Assembly (NCBI GenBank): GCA_035548175.1 | Contig: DASZTO010000027.1 | Coordinates: 1 to 64,000, forward strand | Direction of reading: 5' to 3' | Source of the DNA: CALCHA01 sp035548175 | GTDB lineage: Bacteria > Planctomycetota > Phycisphaerae > WQYP01 | Length of the DNA stretch: 64,000 nt | Shown here: one piece after another, positions 50,699 to 59,750 of the stretch | Layout of the letters: each line of letters opens with the position of its first letter | Numbering within the stretch: the stretch's first letter is position 1 | Made by a program: the position numbers and the translations under genes | The notes under the pieces: generated by a model | Database searches by the model: none | What the model was told of the DNA's origin: nothing | Seen by the model: the letters and a program-made list of their open reading frames with translations, nothing else

Positions 50699-51682
50699 CT
50701 AGCGCGTCGCCGGCGACGGCACACGCTGCTCGTCTCCCGGAATAATCGGCGTCCCCGGTCCCGTCGTCGCTCCCGCGTTCACATCCTCCGACGTCTGATA
50801 GTCCAGCGTGTGCGTCGCTGACTCCGGCAAACTCGGCTTCCCCATCACCGCGAACGCCGCCCACGCACCCGTCCCGATGATCAGCAAAATGATCCCAAAG
50901 CCCAGGCACACGTGCCCCCACCGCCGCTGGGCGCTCGCCGTGATCGTCAGCCCCCACGCAATCGCCGATGTCCACAACCCGTTCGCCCAGTGAAACACCG
51001 CCGACCATATCCCCAGCAGGTAAAATCCCGCGATCACCCCGTTCGCCACCGGATGATCCATGCCCCACCCATACTTCAATGCACCCGCCGTCGACTGATA
51101 CGCCAGGTTCTGCGCGTCAAACAGCGGATAATCCGGGAACGGCACCACGTACTTCGGATCGTTGTGGTGCAGCTTCGCCGCTATGTCGTTGATCCCACCC
51201 AGGCCCCACTTGTGCAGCGTCCCGATGTGAAACGCAAGGAACAGCAGCAGTATCACCGCCGTCCACCGCTGAAGCGCGTACCGCACGTTCCCGCCATATG
51301 CATACTTCGTCGTGTTGAATTTCACCCCCGCCCACGTGATGTAAATCCCGTACAGCATGTGCACCAGCAGCGGAATGAATATCGCCGTCAGCTCGATCAG
51401 CGGCAGCATCGGCGACAACGCGTGTATGTGATCCACGTTCTGCTGGTACGCCTTCGGCCAGAACCCCGTGAAGTTCACCAGCAGGTGCACCGTCACATAC
51501 GCCCCGAACACCAGCCCCATCAGCGAATGAAACCGCCGCAACGCAAAATGCCGCCGGCCAGGCGCTTTCCCATACGACGGCGCCTGCGCGTACGTCGCGC
51601 CACGCGCCGCGGCGCCCTTGCCCGTTCCCTCACTTGTTCCGGCTCCGGTTGAACGCGCGGCGGGAGACTCCAGTATGCTCAC
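50699..51682 (-). CDS. sdhC: Succinate dehydrogenase cytochrome b subunit, B. subtilis type
   Basis: The 327-residue membrane subunit has five segments with conserved heme-ligand histidines (RRFHSLMGLVFGAYVTVHLL, LLFLAFHIGTLHKWGLGG, SAVFHWANGLWTSAIAW), the di-heme type typical of menaquinone-linked enzymes. A Ser/Thr/Ala-rich N-terminal extension of about 45 residues and a Pro-rich tail of about 40 residues are unusual. The start is GTG at 51682 with AGGA upstream. It heads the sdhCAB-MFS-purN operon. Confidence 0.93.
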   Translation of the reverse strand: MSILESPAARSTGAGTSEGTGKGAAARGATYAQAPSYGKAPGRRHFALRRFHSLMGLVFGAYVTVHLLVNFTGFWPKAYQQNVDHIHALSPMLPLIELTAIFIPLLVHMLYGIYITWAGVKFNTTKYAYGGNVRYALQRWTAVILLLFLAFHIGTLHKWGLGGINDIAAKLHHNDPKYVVPFPDYPLFDAQNLAYQSTAGALKYGWGMDHPVANGVIAGFYLLGIWSAVFHWANGLWTSAIAWGLTITASAQRRWGHVCLGFGIILLIIGTGAWAAFAVMGKPSLPESATHTLDYQTSEDVNAGATTGPGTPIIPGDEQRVPSPATR

Positions 51683-51849
51683 GGAGAGGTCCTTTCTCGG
51701 TCCCCGCAGCTCTATCCCCCTGCGGTTCAGACCAGCACCTGATTCTAGGAGTTTGCGCCCCCACCGGCAAGAGACCCACGCCCCTTCTTCCCTCGCCTTC
51801 CCAACGCCACCACGCTATACATACCCCGTCCTGTTTTCCCGGAGAACCC

Positions 51850-54324
51850 ATGGGCCGGCTCCTGCCCATCCTCCTGCTCTCTCTCCTGTTCCTCCGCCCC
51901 GTCTGCGCCCAGCAATCCGCCCCCGACACCGCCGCCTCCCAGCCCGCATCCGCCTCCCAACCCGCATCCGCCCCAGCCACCGCCCCGACTACCGCCCCCG
52001 CGCCCGCCGGCCCCTCCGTCCCACTCGCCCAGATCGTTTCCCAGTCCGAAGCCGACCTCGCCTCCCTTCACGCCGGCGCAGCCCAGCTCACCAGCGATCC
52101 CGTCCTCGCCGACGTCTCCGGCGAACTCCCCACCCTCGCCCATGAAATCAACGCCCGCCTCGATGACAACTCCAAGCTCCTCTACGCCCACCCTTCCCTC
52201 GACACCCTGCGCACCGCCGAATCCGCCTGGGCCACCCTCGCCCAGCAAACCGCCGCCTGGAAAATCTCCCTCACCAACCGCGTCGCCGCCCTCGATTCCC
52301 TCGTCTCCACCCTCCAGGGCCAGTCCGAAAAATGGACCAACACCCTCGCCCTCGCCAGGTCCGCCAACGCCCCCCCCGAAGTCACCGACCGCGTCAACGC
52401 CACCCTCAAAGCCATCGCCGATACCCTCAAGCAGGCCCAGGCCACCCGCACCGGCATCCTCAAGCTTCAGGCGCAGGTCGCCGAGCAGGACGCCCGCATC
52501 GCCGCCGCCCTCGCGGAATTCGACCGCGTCCGCGATGAGCTCTTCGCTCACCTCTTCGTCCAGGACAGTCCCCCCATCTGGTCCCGCCAGCCACCCAACA
52601 CCGCCGCCTCCCAGCCCGCCCCCGATCTCAGGCCCCAGTTTGAGGCCCTCCTCGCCTATCTCCAACGCCAGTCTCCACGCGTCGCCGCCAGCCTCTTCAT
52701 CCTCGGACTCCTCCTCGTCGCGCTCCTCTGGGCGCGACACCGCTTCCACTCCTGGGTCGCCGACGAGCCCACCCTCGCCCCCGCCACCCCCGTCTTCGCT
52801 TCTCCCATCGCCACCGCCATCATTCTCTCCCTCTTTACTTCCATCTGGCTCCATCCGCAGGCCCCGCGACTCTTCTGGACCTGCTGCGGGCTGATCACCA
52901 TCCTCCCCGCCGCCCTCCTCATCCGACGCCTCATCCAGCCACGCTTCCACGAAATCCTCTACGCCCTCATCACCTTCTACCTCCTCGACCAGCTCCGCGC
53001 CATCATCGCCGGACTCAACGTCTGGCCACGCTATTCCCTCCTCCTGGAAACCTGCGCCGCCCTCGCCATCCTCCTCCACTTCCTCCGCCGACGCCCCCCG
53101 AAAAATCCCGCCGCGAAATCCCCTCCCGCCTCGTACGCACTTACCCCCGATGCTCCCCCCGTCTCCGCCCCCGACAAACTCTCCACCTCCTCCCGACGCC
53201 GCGCCTCCGTCCTCAATCTCATCTTCCGCTTCGCCTTCCTCATCTGCGCCGCCGCCATCCTCGCCAACATCCTCGGCTTCGTCGCCCTCGCCACCTTCAT
53301 CGCTCAATCGCTCTTCCGCTCCGCATACCTCGCTCTCATCTTCTACGCCGGCGTCGCCGTCGCCGACGGCCTCATCATCGTCCTCCTCCACCTCCGGCCC
53401 ATCTACCGCCTCACCGCCGTCAAAAACCACGCCTCCCTCATCCGCGCCCGATCTCGCCGCTTCATCGGCTGGGCCTTCTTCTTCCTCTGGCTCTACGTCT
53501 TCGTCAATATCCTCAACCTCCGATCCCAAACCTTCGACCTCCTCCACCTCCTCCTCACCACCCCCTTCGGCCTCGGTCCGCTCACCCTCGGCGACTTCCT
53601 CAAGGGACTCCTCACCGTCTGGGCCGCCTTCGCTCTCTCTCGCTTCATCCGCTTCCTCCTCCAGGAAGATGTCTATCCCCACGTCCGCCTCCCCCGCGGC
53701 GTCGGCACCGCCGTCTCCGCCGTCCTCCACTACGTCATCCTCCTCCTGGGCTTCATGACCGCCCTCGCCTTCCTCGGATTCCCACTCTCCCAGCTCACCA
53801 TCCTCACCGGCGCCTTCGGCGTCGGCCTCGGCTTCGGCCTCCAGACCATCATCAACAACTTCTTCTCCGGTCTCATCGTCCTCTTCGAACGACCCGTCCA
53901 GGTCGGCGATGTCATCGAAATGGACGGTCTCGTCGGTAACATCACCCGCATCGGCATCCGCGCTTCCATCATCCGCACCCAGGCCGGCTCCGATATCATC
54001 ATGCCCAACTCCCGACTCGTCGCCGAACGCGTCATCAACTGGTCCCTCTCCGACCGCTGCCGCGGCTTCGAAATCCCCTTCACCATCGACGCCGCCGCCG
54101 ACGCACACGCCGTCGCCAAACTCCTCGAAGACACCGCCAAAGCAACCCCCCACATCGCCGACAACCCCGCCCCCGTCGCCCAATTCACCGGCTTCGCAGG
54201 CCCCAACCCCCAATTCACCCTCCGCGCCTGGACCGAAGACGTCGAAAACTACCTCCAAATCAAATCCAACCTCGGCCTCGCCCTCCTCCACGCCCTCACC
54301 ACCCAAAAAATCCCCCTCAAATAA
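51850..54324 (+). CDS. Mechanosensitive channel of the MscS/MscK type
   Basis: The 824-residue protein has a signal peptide (PILLLSLLFLRPVCAQQ), an extracytoplasmic coiled-coil region (about 50-240) with Ala/Gln-rich helices, then ten or so membrane segments. The MscS core is at the C-terminus: GVGLGFGLQTIINNFFSGL (pore helix) and VGDVIEMDGLVGNITRIGIR, then the cytoplasmic vestibule. Such channels open on membrane tension and release solutes in hypo-osmotic shock. GGAGA lies six bases before the ATG at 51850. It is divergent from sdhC. Confidence 0.93.
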   Translation: MGRLLPILLLSLLFLRPVCAQQSAPDTAASQPASASQPASAPATAPTTAPAPAGPSVPLAQIVSQSEADLASLHAGAAQLTSDPVLADVSGELPTLAHEINARLDDNSKLLYAHPSLDTLRTAESAWATLAQQTAAWKISLTNRVAALDSLVSTLQGQSEKWTNTLALARSANAPPEVTDRVNATLKAIADTLKQAQATRTGILKLQAQVAEQDARIAAALAEFDRVRDELFAHLFVQDSPPIWSRQPPNTAASQPAPDLRPQFEALLAYLQRQSPRVAASLFILGLLLVALLWARHRFHSWVADEPTLAPATPVFASPIATAIILSLFTSIWLHPQAPRLFWTCCGLITILPAALLIRRLIQPRFHEILYALITFYLLDQLRAIIAGLNVWPRYSLLLETCAALAILLHFLRRRPPKNPAAKSPPASYALTPDAPPVSAPDKLSTSSRRRASVLNLIFRFAFLICAAAILANILGFVALATFIAQSLFRSAYLALIFYAGVAVADGLIIVLLHLRPIYRLTAVKNHASLIRARSRRFIGWAFFFLWLYVFVNILNLRSQTFDLLHLLLTTPFGLGPLTLGDFLKGLLTVWAAFALSRFIRFLLQEDVYPHVRLPRGVGTAVSAVLHYVILLLGFMTALAFLGFPLSQLTILTGAFGVGLGFGLQTIINNFFSGLIVLFERPVQVGDVIEMDGLVGNITRIGIRASIIRTQAGSDIIMPNSRLVAERVINWSLSDRCRGFEIPFTIDAAADAHAVAKLLEDTAKATPHIADNPAPVAQFTGFAGPNPQFTLRAWTEDVENYLQIKSNLGLALLHALTTQKIPLK

Positions 54325-54537
54325 TCACCCCAAAGCATAAAAAACCAATGGTACTCGAACAGATTTACCAGTTGCCAGGCTCGACGAAGCGATTGCACAT
54401 CGAAACCAGATGCTCCGTGATTGGGTGGAAAAATACCTCAGGGCACGGATAAAAATTAACTTGCATCCCTCCCCATTGCGGCGCTCTGATCCCATCAGAC
54501 TGTATTTATATATTTGAGATTATATATTGTAAATCAT
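54325..54537. other. Intergenic region with an AT-rich patch
   Basis: From 54325 to about 54480 I see no gene. From 54490 to 54537 the sequence is strikingly AT-rich for this genome (TATTTATATATTTGAG, then ATTATATATTGTAAATC), right before a very short reading frame. It could be a promoter region, but no hexamer pair stands out. Confidence 0.4.
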
Positions 54538-54612
54538 ATGAAAACACTCATGCTGCTATCCATCATCGCCACCATCGTAGGGGCATTACTCTTTTGCGAT
54601 GTCTGGGGTTGA
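54538..54612 (+). CDS. Possible 24-residue membrane microprotein
   Basis: ATG at 54538 opens a frame of 24 codons ending in TGA at 54612. The peptide (MKTLMLLSIIATIVGALLFC, then DVWG) is one hydrophobic helix, as in entericidin-like or toxin-like small proteins. It follows an AT-rich patch and precedes a hairpin terminator. No Shine-Dalgarno sequence is seen, so the call is tentative. Confidence 0.3.
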   Translation: MKTLMLLSIIATIVGALLFCDVWG

Positions 54613-54636
54613 GAAGTGGTGTAAGGGTATGGATGC

Positions 54637-54676
54637 AAAAAAGGGCCCCGTAGCGGATTAGGCTGCAGGGCCTTTT
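54637..54676. terminator. Bidirectional intrinsic terminator
   Basis: AAAAGG (54639-54644) followed by GCCC pairs with GGG and CCTTTT (54668-54676), with an A-run before and a T-run after, so it can terminate transcription in both directions. It lies between the short frame on the plus strand and the convergent small membrane gene on the minus strand. Confidence 0.65.
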
Positions 54677-54718
54677 CGTTGGCGGATGATCGGTCTAGTG
54701 ACTTACCTTCTCCACGAT

Positions 54719-54952
54719 TTAGTTTGTGCCGGGTCGCTTGCGATTTTTCCACCATTCATACGCCGCACCCGCAGCGGCCAGTACTACAGGGATGGCCGCG
54801 GAAATCAATATGGCCGCTAACCCGCTGCCCTCGTCGGATTTCTTGTTGTCGGACTTGCCTTTGTAATAGGGGCGCAAGTCGCCTTCACTCCCCCGGTCAA
54901 GCACGTAGTCGTAACCCTTACTACTGAACGTATCACCGGCTTTGTCTGGCAT
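54719..54952 (-). CDS. Small single-span membrane protein
   Basis: The 77-residue protein has a charged N-terminal half (KAGDTFSSKGYDYVLDRGSE, LRPYYKGKSDNKKSDEGSG), one membrane segment (AAILISAAIPVVLAAAGAAY) and a basic end (EWWKNRKRPGTN). GGAGG lies five bases before the ATG at 54952. No family is recognised. It ends at the terminator at 54637-54676. Confidence 0.6.
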   Translation of the reverse strand: MPDKAGDTFSSKGYDYVLDRGSEGDLRPYYKGKSDNKKSDEGSGLAAILISAAIPVVLAAAGAAYEWWKNRKRPGTN

Positions 54953-55024
54953 GTGCACCTCCCATGATTGCGCATTTTATTGTATCCGGCACCGGCGGGT
55001 ACCAAAAGAAAGAACCAAAAATCG

Positions 55025-55262
55025 GCGTCCATCCGCGTTTATCGGCGGCCACTTCTCGTCTGGCTACAGCTCTCCCCGCCCCGTTATTCGTGTGCATTTG
55101 TGTGCATTCGTGGACAGTTCCCGTCGTTATCTTTCGTGTTTTTCGTGCCTTTCGTGGCCATTTACGTCGTCGTCGGCGGGGGGCCGTCGTCGTCCTTACT
55201 CCGTGCCCTCCGTGTGCTCCGTGGTTAATTTTTGGTTGCGGCCCCGCTGCGCTGTGAACATT
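55025..55262. repeat. Modular CACGGAG/CACGAAA repeat array, copy C
   Basis: This 330-bp spacer is filled by repeated words. First come TCCATCCGCGT, ATCGGCGGC and CTTCTCGTCT (55027-55065), then ATTCGTGTGCATTTGTGTGC (about 55085-55110). Then come CTTTCGTG and CCTTTCGTGGCCATTTACGT with GTCGTCGTC (55131-55174), a G-run, and the CTCCGTGCCCTCCGTGTGCT arm (55199-55225). The order is that of the copy at 59602 and, reverse-complemented, that at 40703. Confidence 0.75.
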
Positions 55263-55285
55263 CGTGGATAATCCCCGCGCCGCCC

Positions 55286-56707
55286 TCAATACGCATTCGG
55301 ATGCCGGAATCCCCGAAAGATCGTCGCAATCACAATCCGCACATCCAGCAACGGCGACCAGTTATTCAAATAATACAAATCGTACTGTAGCCGCTTCCGA
55401 AAACTCGTCCGACCCCGGAACCCATTCACCTGCGCCCACCCCGTCAGCCCCGCACGCACCTTCAGCCGCAGCGGGAACCCCGGCACTTCCTCCTTGATCT
55501 TCTCCAGCATCTCCGGCCGCTCCGGCCGCGGACCCACCAGGCTCATGTCCCCCATCAACACGTTGAACAACTGCGGCAATTCATCCAAACTCGTCGACCG
55601 CAGCCACTTCCCCAGCCGCGTACATCGCGGATCGTCCTTCGCCGCAAACGCCGGCCCCGCCGCCTCCGCGTTCACCTTCATCGTCCGGAACTTCAGCATC
55701 CCAAACGCCCGCCGCCCATAGCTGATCCGCTCCTGACGATAGAACACCGGACCACGATCCTGCAGCTTGATCACCAGCGCGATCACCAGCATCGGCAACC
55801 CGAACAGCATCAACCCGAACGCCGCCCCAAACATGTCGAACACCCGCTTATAAACCCCAGGCCACCCCGCCAGCGGATCCTCCCGCAACGTCATGATCGG
55901 CAAGCCATCCAGATCCGAAACCCCCACGTTCGTCGGAAACCGCGACAAAAACAGGTCCGGCACCACCCGCACGTCCACCGCCGTCTCCTCCAGCGCCTCG
56001 ATCACATCCCGCAGCAATTCCCCCTGGCTCGACGGCAGCGCCACAAACACGCAGTCCACATCCAGCCGCTCCACCGTCGACAGCAGCTCCTCCGTCGTCC
56101 CCACCACCGGCACCCCGCGCACATCCGTCTTCGCCCCCGGCCCCGTCCCCGGCCCCTCCACATGCTTGTGCACCGTGTCCACAAATCCCGCCACCCGAAT
56201 CCCCGTCCACGAATTCCGATGCAGTTTCAGCAGCGTCGATTGCCCCAGCCGCCCCGTCCCCACGATCAGCGCGTGCCGCAGATTCCATCCCCGCCGCCTC
56301 AAATACCGCAGCATCGCCCGATACGTCCCGCGCTCCAGGATCAGCCCCGCCATCATCAACGGCAAAAACCACGCCAGCATCGCCCGCGTGAACGGCCCGT
56401 CCATCGTGTAGTAAATCAGCACGATCATCACCGTCCAGATGATCGCCGTCGCCTTGATGATCTGCCCCAGCTCCAGCAAAAAGCTCTTGTCCCGCCGCGG
56501 CTTGTACAACCCCGTCCCCGCCATCACCACCAGCGACACCAACAGCACGATCAACAGGTTCGTCCCCACCAGCCGCAGCGGCGGTATCTCCTTGTACGGA
56601 AAAAAGTTAAACCGAATCCCATACGCCGCCGCCCACGCCAGCGCAACCACCCCCAGATCGCATACCCCCATCAAAAAATGGGTCACCTGTGAATGCTGCT
56701 TAACCAT
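55286..56707 (-). CDS. Polyprenyl glycosylphosphotransferase (exopolysaccharide initiation)
   Basis: The 473-residue protein has four N-terminal membrane segments, a central Rossmann-like CoA-binding-type region (HALIVGTGRLGQSTLLKLHR) and the C-terminal catalytic domain of WcaJ/PssY-type enzymes: KRVFDMFGAAFGLMLFGLPM (reentrant helix), FRTMKVNAEA, STSLDELPQLFNVLMGDMSL (the DELPQ motif), VGPRPERPEM, KVRAGLTGWAQVNGFRG. Such enzymes transfer a sugar phosphate to undecaprenyl phosphate. The start at 56707 gives the usual length. It is downstream of serine acetyltransferase on the same strand. Confidence 0.93.
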   Translation of the reverse strand: MVKQHSQVTHFLMGVCDLGVVALAWAAAYGIRFNFFPYKEIPPLRLVGTNLLIVLLVSLVVMAGTGLYKPRRDKSFLLELGQIIKATAIIWTVMIVLIYYTMDGPFTRAMLAWFLPLMMAGLILERGTYRAMLRYLRRRGWNLRHALIVGTGRLGQSTLLKLHRNSWTGIRVAGFVDTVHKHVEGPGTGPGAKTDVRGVPVVGTTEELLSTVERLDVDCVFVALPSSQGELLRDVIEALEETAVDVRVVPDLFLSRFPTNVGVSDLDGLPIMTLREDPLAGWPGVYKRVFDMFGAAFGLMLFGLPMLVIALVIKLQDRGPVFYRQERISYGRRAFGMLKFRTMKVNAEAAGPAFAAKDDPRCTRLGKWLRSTSLDELPQLFNVLMGDMSLVGPRPERPEMLEKIKEEVPGFPLRLKVRAGLTGWAQVNGFRGRTSFRKRLQYDLYYLNNWSPLLDVRIVIATIFRGFRHPNAY

Positions 56708-56820
56708 GCGTCCCGCCCAGTGTTGACGCAATACTCTAACAACCCCCCATCCCCGCGTAAACCCCCATCCCAATTGAACCAATCAACCCAATTTTTCCAA
56801 TTTTTCCAAACCACCTCGAA

Positions 56821-57762
56821 TCAAATCTGCCAATCCGCCACCAACTCCTGCTTGAACTCCCGCACCACACCCCCCTTGAACTGCAACTCCGGGCTCTTCA
56901 CGCTCACCCGCGTATGCGCCGGCACGCTCTGCGTCACAAACGCATTTGACGTGATCGTCGCCCCCTCCCCGATCACCGTCTCCCCCCCCAGGATGCTCGC
57001 CCCCGGATACACCGTCACATCATTCTCCAGCGTCGGATGCCGCTTCTTCCCCCGCAGCCCCTGCCCCCCGCGCGTCGACAGCGCCCCCAGCGTCACGCCC
57101 TGGTACAACTTCACCCGCTGCCCGATCACCGTCGTCTCCCCGATCACCACCCCCGTCCCGTGGTCGATGAAAAAATACTCCCCGATCGTCGCCCCCGGAT
57201 GAATGTCGATCCCCGTCAGGTTGTGCGCATACTCCGTCATGATCCGCGGAATCAGCGGCACATCCGCCCGGTGCAGCTCATGCGCAATCCGATACACGCT
57301 GATCGCAAATAACCCTGGATACGAAAAAATAATCTCATCCGTGTCCCCCGCCGCCGGATCGCCGTCAAACGCCGCCTGCACATCCGTCGCCAGCATCGCC
57401 CGCAGCGCCGGAAGCGTCCCCAGGAATTCCTGCACGATCACTTCCGCCGTCGCATCGCAGCTCGGGCACTCCTCCCCGCGCCGCGTCGCCTGATGCCGGA
57501 TCGCGCTCCGCACCTGCGCAAACAGCCGCTCCCGAATCGTCCCGATCAAGTCCCCCACGTGGTAATCCAGCGTCGCGTTCGTCAGGTTCTGCTTCCCGAA
57601 ATACCCCGGAAACAAAAGCTCCCGCAGCAACTCGAGCAGCTCGATCACCGCATCCCGGTTCGGCAAATGCCCCGCATCGATGTGCCGCGTCCGCGGATCC
57701 TCCTTGTAGCTCGCCACGATCGCCTGCACCAGCGACTGAAAATGAACCGCATCATCCGCCAT
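56821..57762 (-). CDS. cysE: Serine O-acetyltransferase
   Basis: The 313-residue protein has the left-handed beta-helix hexapeptide repeats of serine acetyltransferases (GIDIHPGATIGEYFFIDHGT, GVVIGETTVIGQRVKLYQGV, GASILGGETVIGEGATI) and the catalytic His/Asp in FIDHGTGVVIG. It makes O-acetylserine from serine and acetyl-CoA for cysteine synthesis. The long N-terminal part (about 160 residues) fits the EpsC-type subgroup found next to polysaccharide genes. A 35-base spacer with CAATTTTTC words lies downstream. Its start overlaps hisA by 11 bases. Confidence 0.9.
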   Translation of the reverse strand: MADDAVHFQSLVQAIVASYKEDPRTRHIDAGHLPNRDAVIELLELLRELLFPGYFGKQNLTNATLDYHVGDLIGTIRERLFAQVRSAIRHQATRRGEECPSCDATAEVIVQEFLGTLPALRAMLATDVQAAFDGDPAAGDTDEIIFSYPGLFAISVYRIAHELHRADVPLIPRIMTEYAHNLTGIDIHPGATIGEYFFIDHGTGVVIGETTVIGQRVKLYQGVTLGALSTRGGQGLRGKKRHPTLENDVTVYPGASILGGETVIGEGATITSNAFVTQSVPAHTRVSVKSPELQFKGGVVREFKQELVADWQI

Positions 57763-58528
57763 CGCTCACCGCCCCATCTTCCCCCTCCGACCCCGCCGTC
57801 GCCAGTTCCCGCACCGCCTCCCCCACCTCCAGCGTCCCCTCATAAATCGCCTTGCCCACGATGATCCCTGCGATCGGCAAACGCTTCAATGCCGTGATGT
57901 CCTTCAGCGTCGTCACGCCGCCCGAATGCACGATCGGCACGTTCTTGCACAGCTTCGCCAGCACCGCCGTCGCCTTCACGTTCGGCCCCTTCATCATCCC
58001 ATCCCGCGCAATGTCCGTATAAATGATCGCCGCCAGCGGCCACCCATCCACCTGCCGCGCCAGGTCCGTCGCCTTCGGCAAATCCTCCGCCACGTGCGTC
58101 CATCCATGCGTCGACACCAGCCCATCCCGCGCATCCAGCCCCAGCACCAGCCGCTGCCGAAACCGCGGATCGTGCGCCATCCCCTCAAACCATTCCATGT
58201 CCGCCAGCGCCCGCGTCCCCAGGATAATCCGCTGTGCCCCGATCGCCAGCACATACTCCATCGCCTCTTCCGTCCGTATCCCCCCGCCCACCTCCACGTG
58301 CAGCCCCGTCGCATGGATGAGCTTCTCCACCATCGCCAGATTCACCGGCCGCCCCTCCTTCGCCCCATCCAGATCCACCACGTGCAGCCACTTGCACCCC
58401 GCCTCCTCAAACCGCTTCGCCGTCTCGATCGGATCGACCTCATACGTCGTCTGCTGGTTGTAGTCCCCCCGCCGCAACCGCACCACCTTCCCATTCCGCA
58501 AATCAATCGCAGGTATCAGTTCCGGCAT
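57752..58528 (-). CDS. hisA: Phosphoribosylformimino-AICAR ribotide isomerase
   Basis: The 258-residue TIM-barrel enzyme of histidine synthesis has PAIDLRNGKVVRLRRGDYNQ, then LHVVDLDGAKEGRPVNLAMV, VEVGGGIRTEEAMEYVL, VLGLDARDGLVSTHGW and IIYTDIARDGMMKGPNVKAT. The catalytic Asp residues are those in AIDLR (about 8) and YTDIARDG (about 170). It opens N'-ProFAR to PRFAR. Upstream by 212 bases of repeat sequence lies hisH. Confidence 0.95.
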   Translation of the reverse strand: MPELIPAIDLRNGKVVRLRRGDYNQQTTYEVDPIETAKRFEEAGCKWLHVVDLDGAKEGRPVNLAMVEKLIHATGLHVEVGGGIRTEEAMEYVLAIGAQRIILGTRALADMEWFEGMAHDPRFRQRLVLGLDARDGLVSTHGWTHVAEDLPKATDLARQVDGWPLAAIIYTDIARDGMMKGPNVKATAVLAKLCKNVPIVHSGGVTTLKDITALKRLPIAGIIVGKAIYEGTLEVGEAVRELATAGSEGEDGAVSDGG

Positions 58529-58547
58529 AACCCCAACTTCTCAGAAA

Positions 58548-58735
58548 TCGTAAATGGCCACGAAAAACACAAACCACGGAAAAACCAATGTCTCATCTCT
58601 CCAGAAAAACGTCCTCACCAAATAACCATCCCCGTCCATCCGCGTCCATCGGCGGCTACTTCTCGTCTCCGCCCCTTCAACCGACTCATCCTCATCCATC
58701 AATTCGTGTCCATTGGTGAACATTTGTGGAAAAAT
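58548..58735. repeat. Repeat array in the hisH-hisA spacer, copy F
   Basis: The spacer between hisH and hisA holds AAATGGCCACGAAAAACACA (58552-58571), then the ATCCGCGTCCATCGGCGGCT and ACTTCTCGTCT words (58635-58668) also seen at 55027, then AATTCGTGTCCATTGGTGAA and CATTTGTGGA (58701-58731). The order is similar to copy C, without a poly-G tract. Confidence 0.65.
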
Positions 58736-58740
58736 CCCCG

Positions 58741-59367
58741 TCACCCATACTCCGCAAAATTCTTCAATATCACCCCACCCACCTCCTGGCTCTTCTCCGG
58801 GTGAAACTGCACCGCCATCACGTTCTCCTTCCGCACCGCCGCCACAAACGCCTCCCCATACTCCGCCGTCGCCGCGATCACCCCCGCATCCTTCGGCACC
58901 ACATGATACGAGTGCACAAAATACACGTACGCACCACGCTCCAACCCCCGAAACAACGGCACCTCCCCCCCCCCCATCTCCCACCGCAGCCCATTCCACC
59001 CCATGTGCGGCACCTTCAATCGATAGGGGGGCTCATCCACCCGAAACCGCACGCACTCCCCCCCCAGAATCCCCAGCCCCCTGTGCACCCCATCCTCATA
59101 CCCCACATCAAACAACAACTGCAGCCCCAGGCAAATCCCCAGCATCGGCTTCCCCCTCCGCACGTGCTCCCGTATCGCCTCCGCGTTCCCACTCCGAAAC
59201 AACACCTCCGCCGCATCCTTGAACGCCCCGACCCCCGGCACCACCAGCCGATCCGCACGCCGCACCTCCTCCGGCGTCGACACAATCTCCGCCGCATGCC
59301 CCAGGCGCTCAAACGCCTTCTGCACGCTCCGCAGATTCGCCATCCCATAATCCAGAATCGCCAGCAC
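58741..59367 (-). CDS. hisH: Imidazole glycerol phosphate synthase, glutamine amidotransferase subunit
   Basis: The 208-residue protein has the amidotransferase triad: the nucleophile Cys in PMLGICLGLQLLFDVG (about residue 88), and His and Glu in AVQFHPEKSQEVGG. It starts with LAILDYGMANLRSVQKAF. It releases ammonia for HisF. The first plausible codon is GTG at 59367, giving the usual length; the longer frame to 59454 has no family match. hisF is not in the window. Confidence 0.92.
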   Translation of the reverse strand: MLAILDYGMANLRSVQKAFERLGHAAEIVSTPEEVRRADRLVVPGVGAFKDAAEVLFRSGNAEAIREHVRRGKPMLGICLGLQLLFDVGYEDGVHRGLGILGGECVRFRVDEPPYRLKVPHMGWNGLRWEMGGGEVPLFRGLERGAYVYFVHSYHVVPKDAGVIAATAEYGEAFVAAVRKENVMAVQFHPEKSQEVGGVILKNFAEYG

Positions 59368-59454
59368 GCCAGCTTCCCGCAAAAATCTCAAAAAACACGC
59401 AGGGCGCACCACCCGCAAGACTTTTTCGCCCCATCGCAGAGGGGAGGCAACCAA

Positions 59455-59601
59455 GCCGCGCGTGATGCGCCCCGATTTCTCAACAATGCAACATCATCCA
59501 ACCCTCACGGGCTCCTGAAAATCCCCACACAATCCCCATTTCGTTTCCTTCGTATGACCATCGCGCCAATGCTTCGCGCCGCAACAAATTTCAAATCACA
59601 A
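59455..59601. other. Intergenic region upstream of hisH
   Basis: No gene or clear regulatory site is seen here; a promoter for hisH is expected by position. The remainder of the spacer to 59750 is the repeat copy described separately. Confidence 0.3.
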
Positions 59602-59703
59602 CTTTCGTGTCTTTTGTGCCTTTCGTGGCCATTTACGTCGTCGTCGTGGGGAGGGGGGGGGCCGTCATCGTTCCTCCGTGCCCTCCGTGTCCTCCGTGGT
59701 TAT
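59602..59703. repeat. Modular CACGGAG/CACGAAA repeat, copy D
   Basis: The copy reads ACTTTCGTG, CTTTTGTGCCTTTCGTGGCC, ATTTACGTCG with TCGTCGT, a G-rich tract (59648-59661), GCCGTCATCGTT, then CCTCCGTGCCCTCCGTGTCC and TCCGTGGTTATTT. It has the same module order as copy C at 55131 and, inverted, copy B at 40703. Confidence 0.8.
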
Positions 59704-59750
59704 TTATGGTTGAGCCTCTTCCACGCAAGGTTTTCGTGGCCACCTCCGCC

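Noticed and set aside
54490..54540. dif-like site near the AT-rich patch
   Set aside because: The TATATATTGTAAAT string only weakly resembles a XerD arm, no XerC arm is visible, and the site is far from the skew change.
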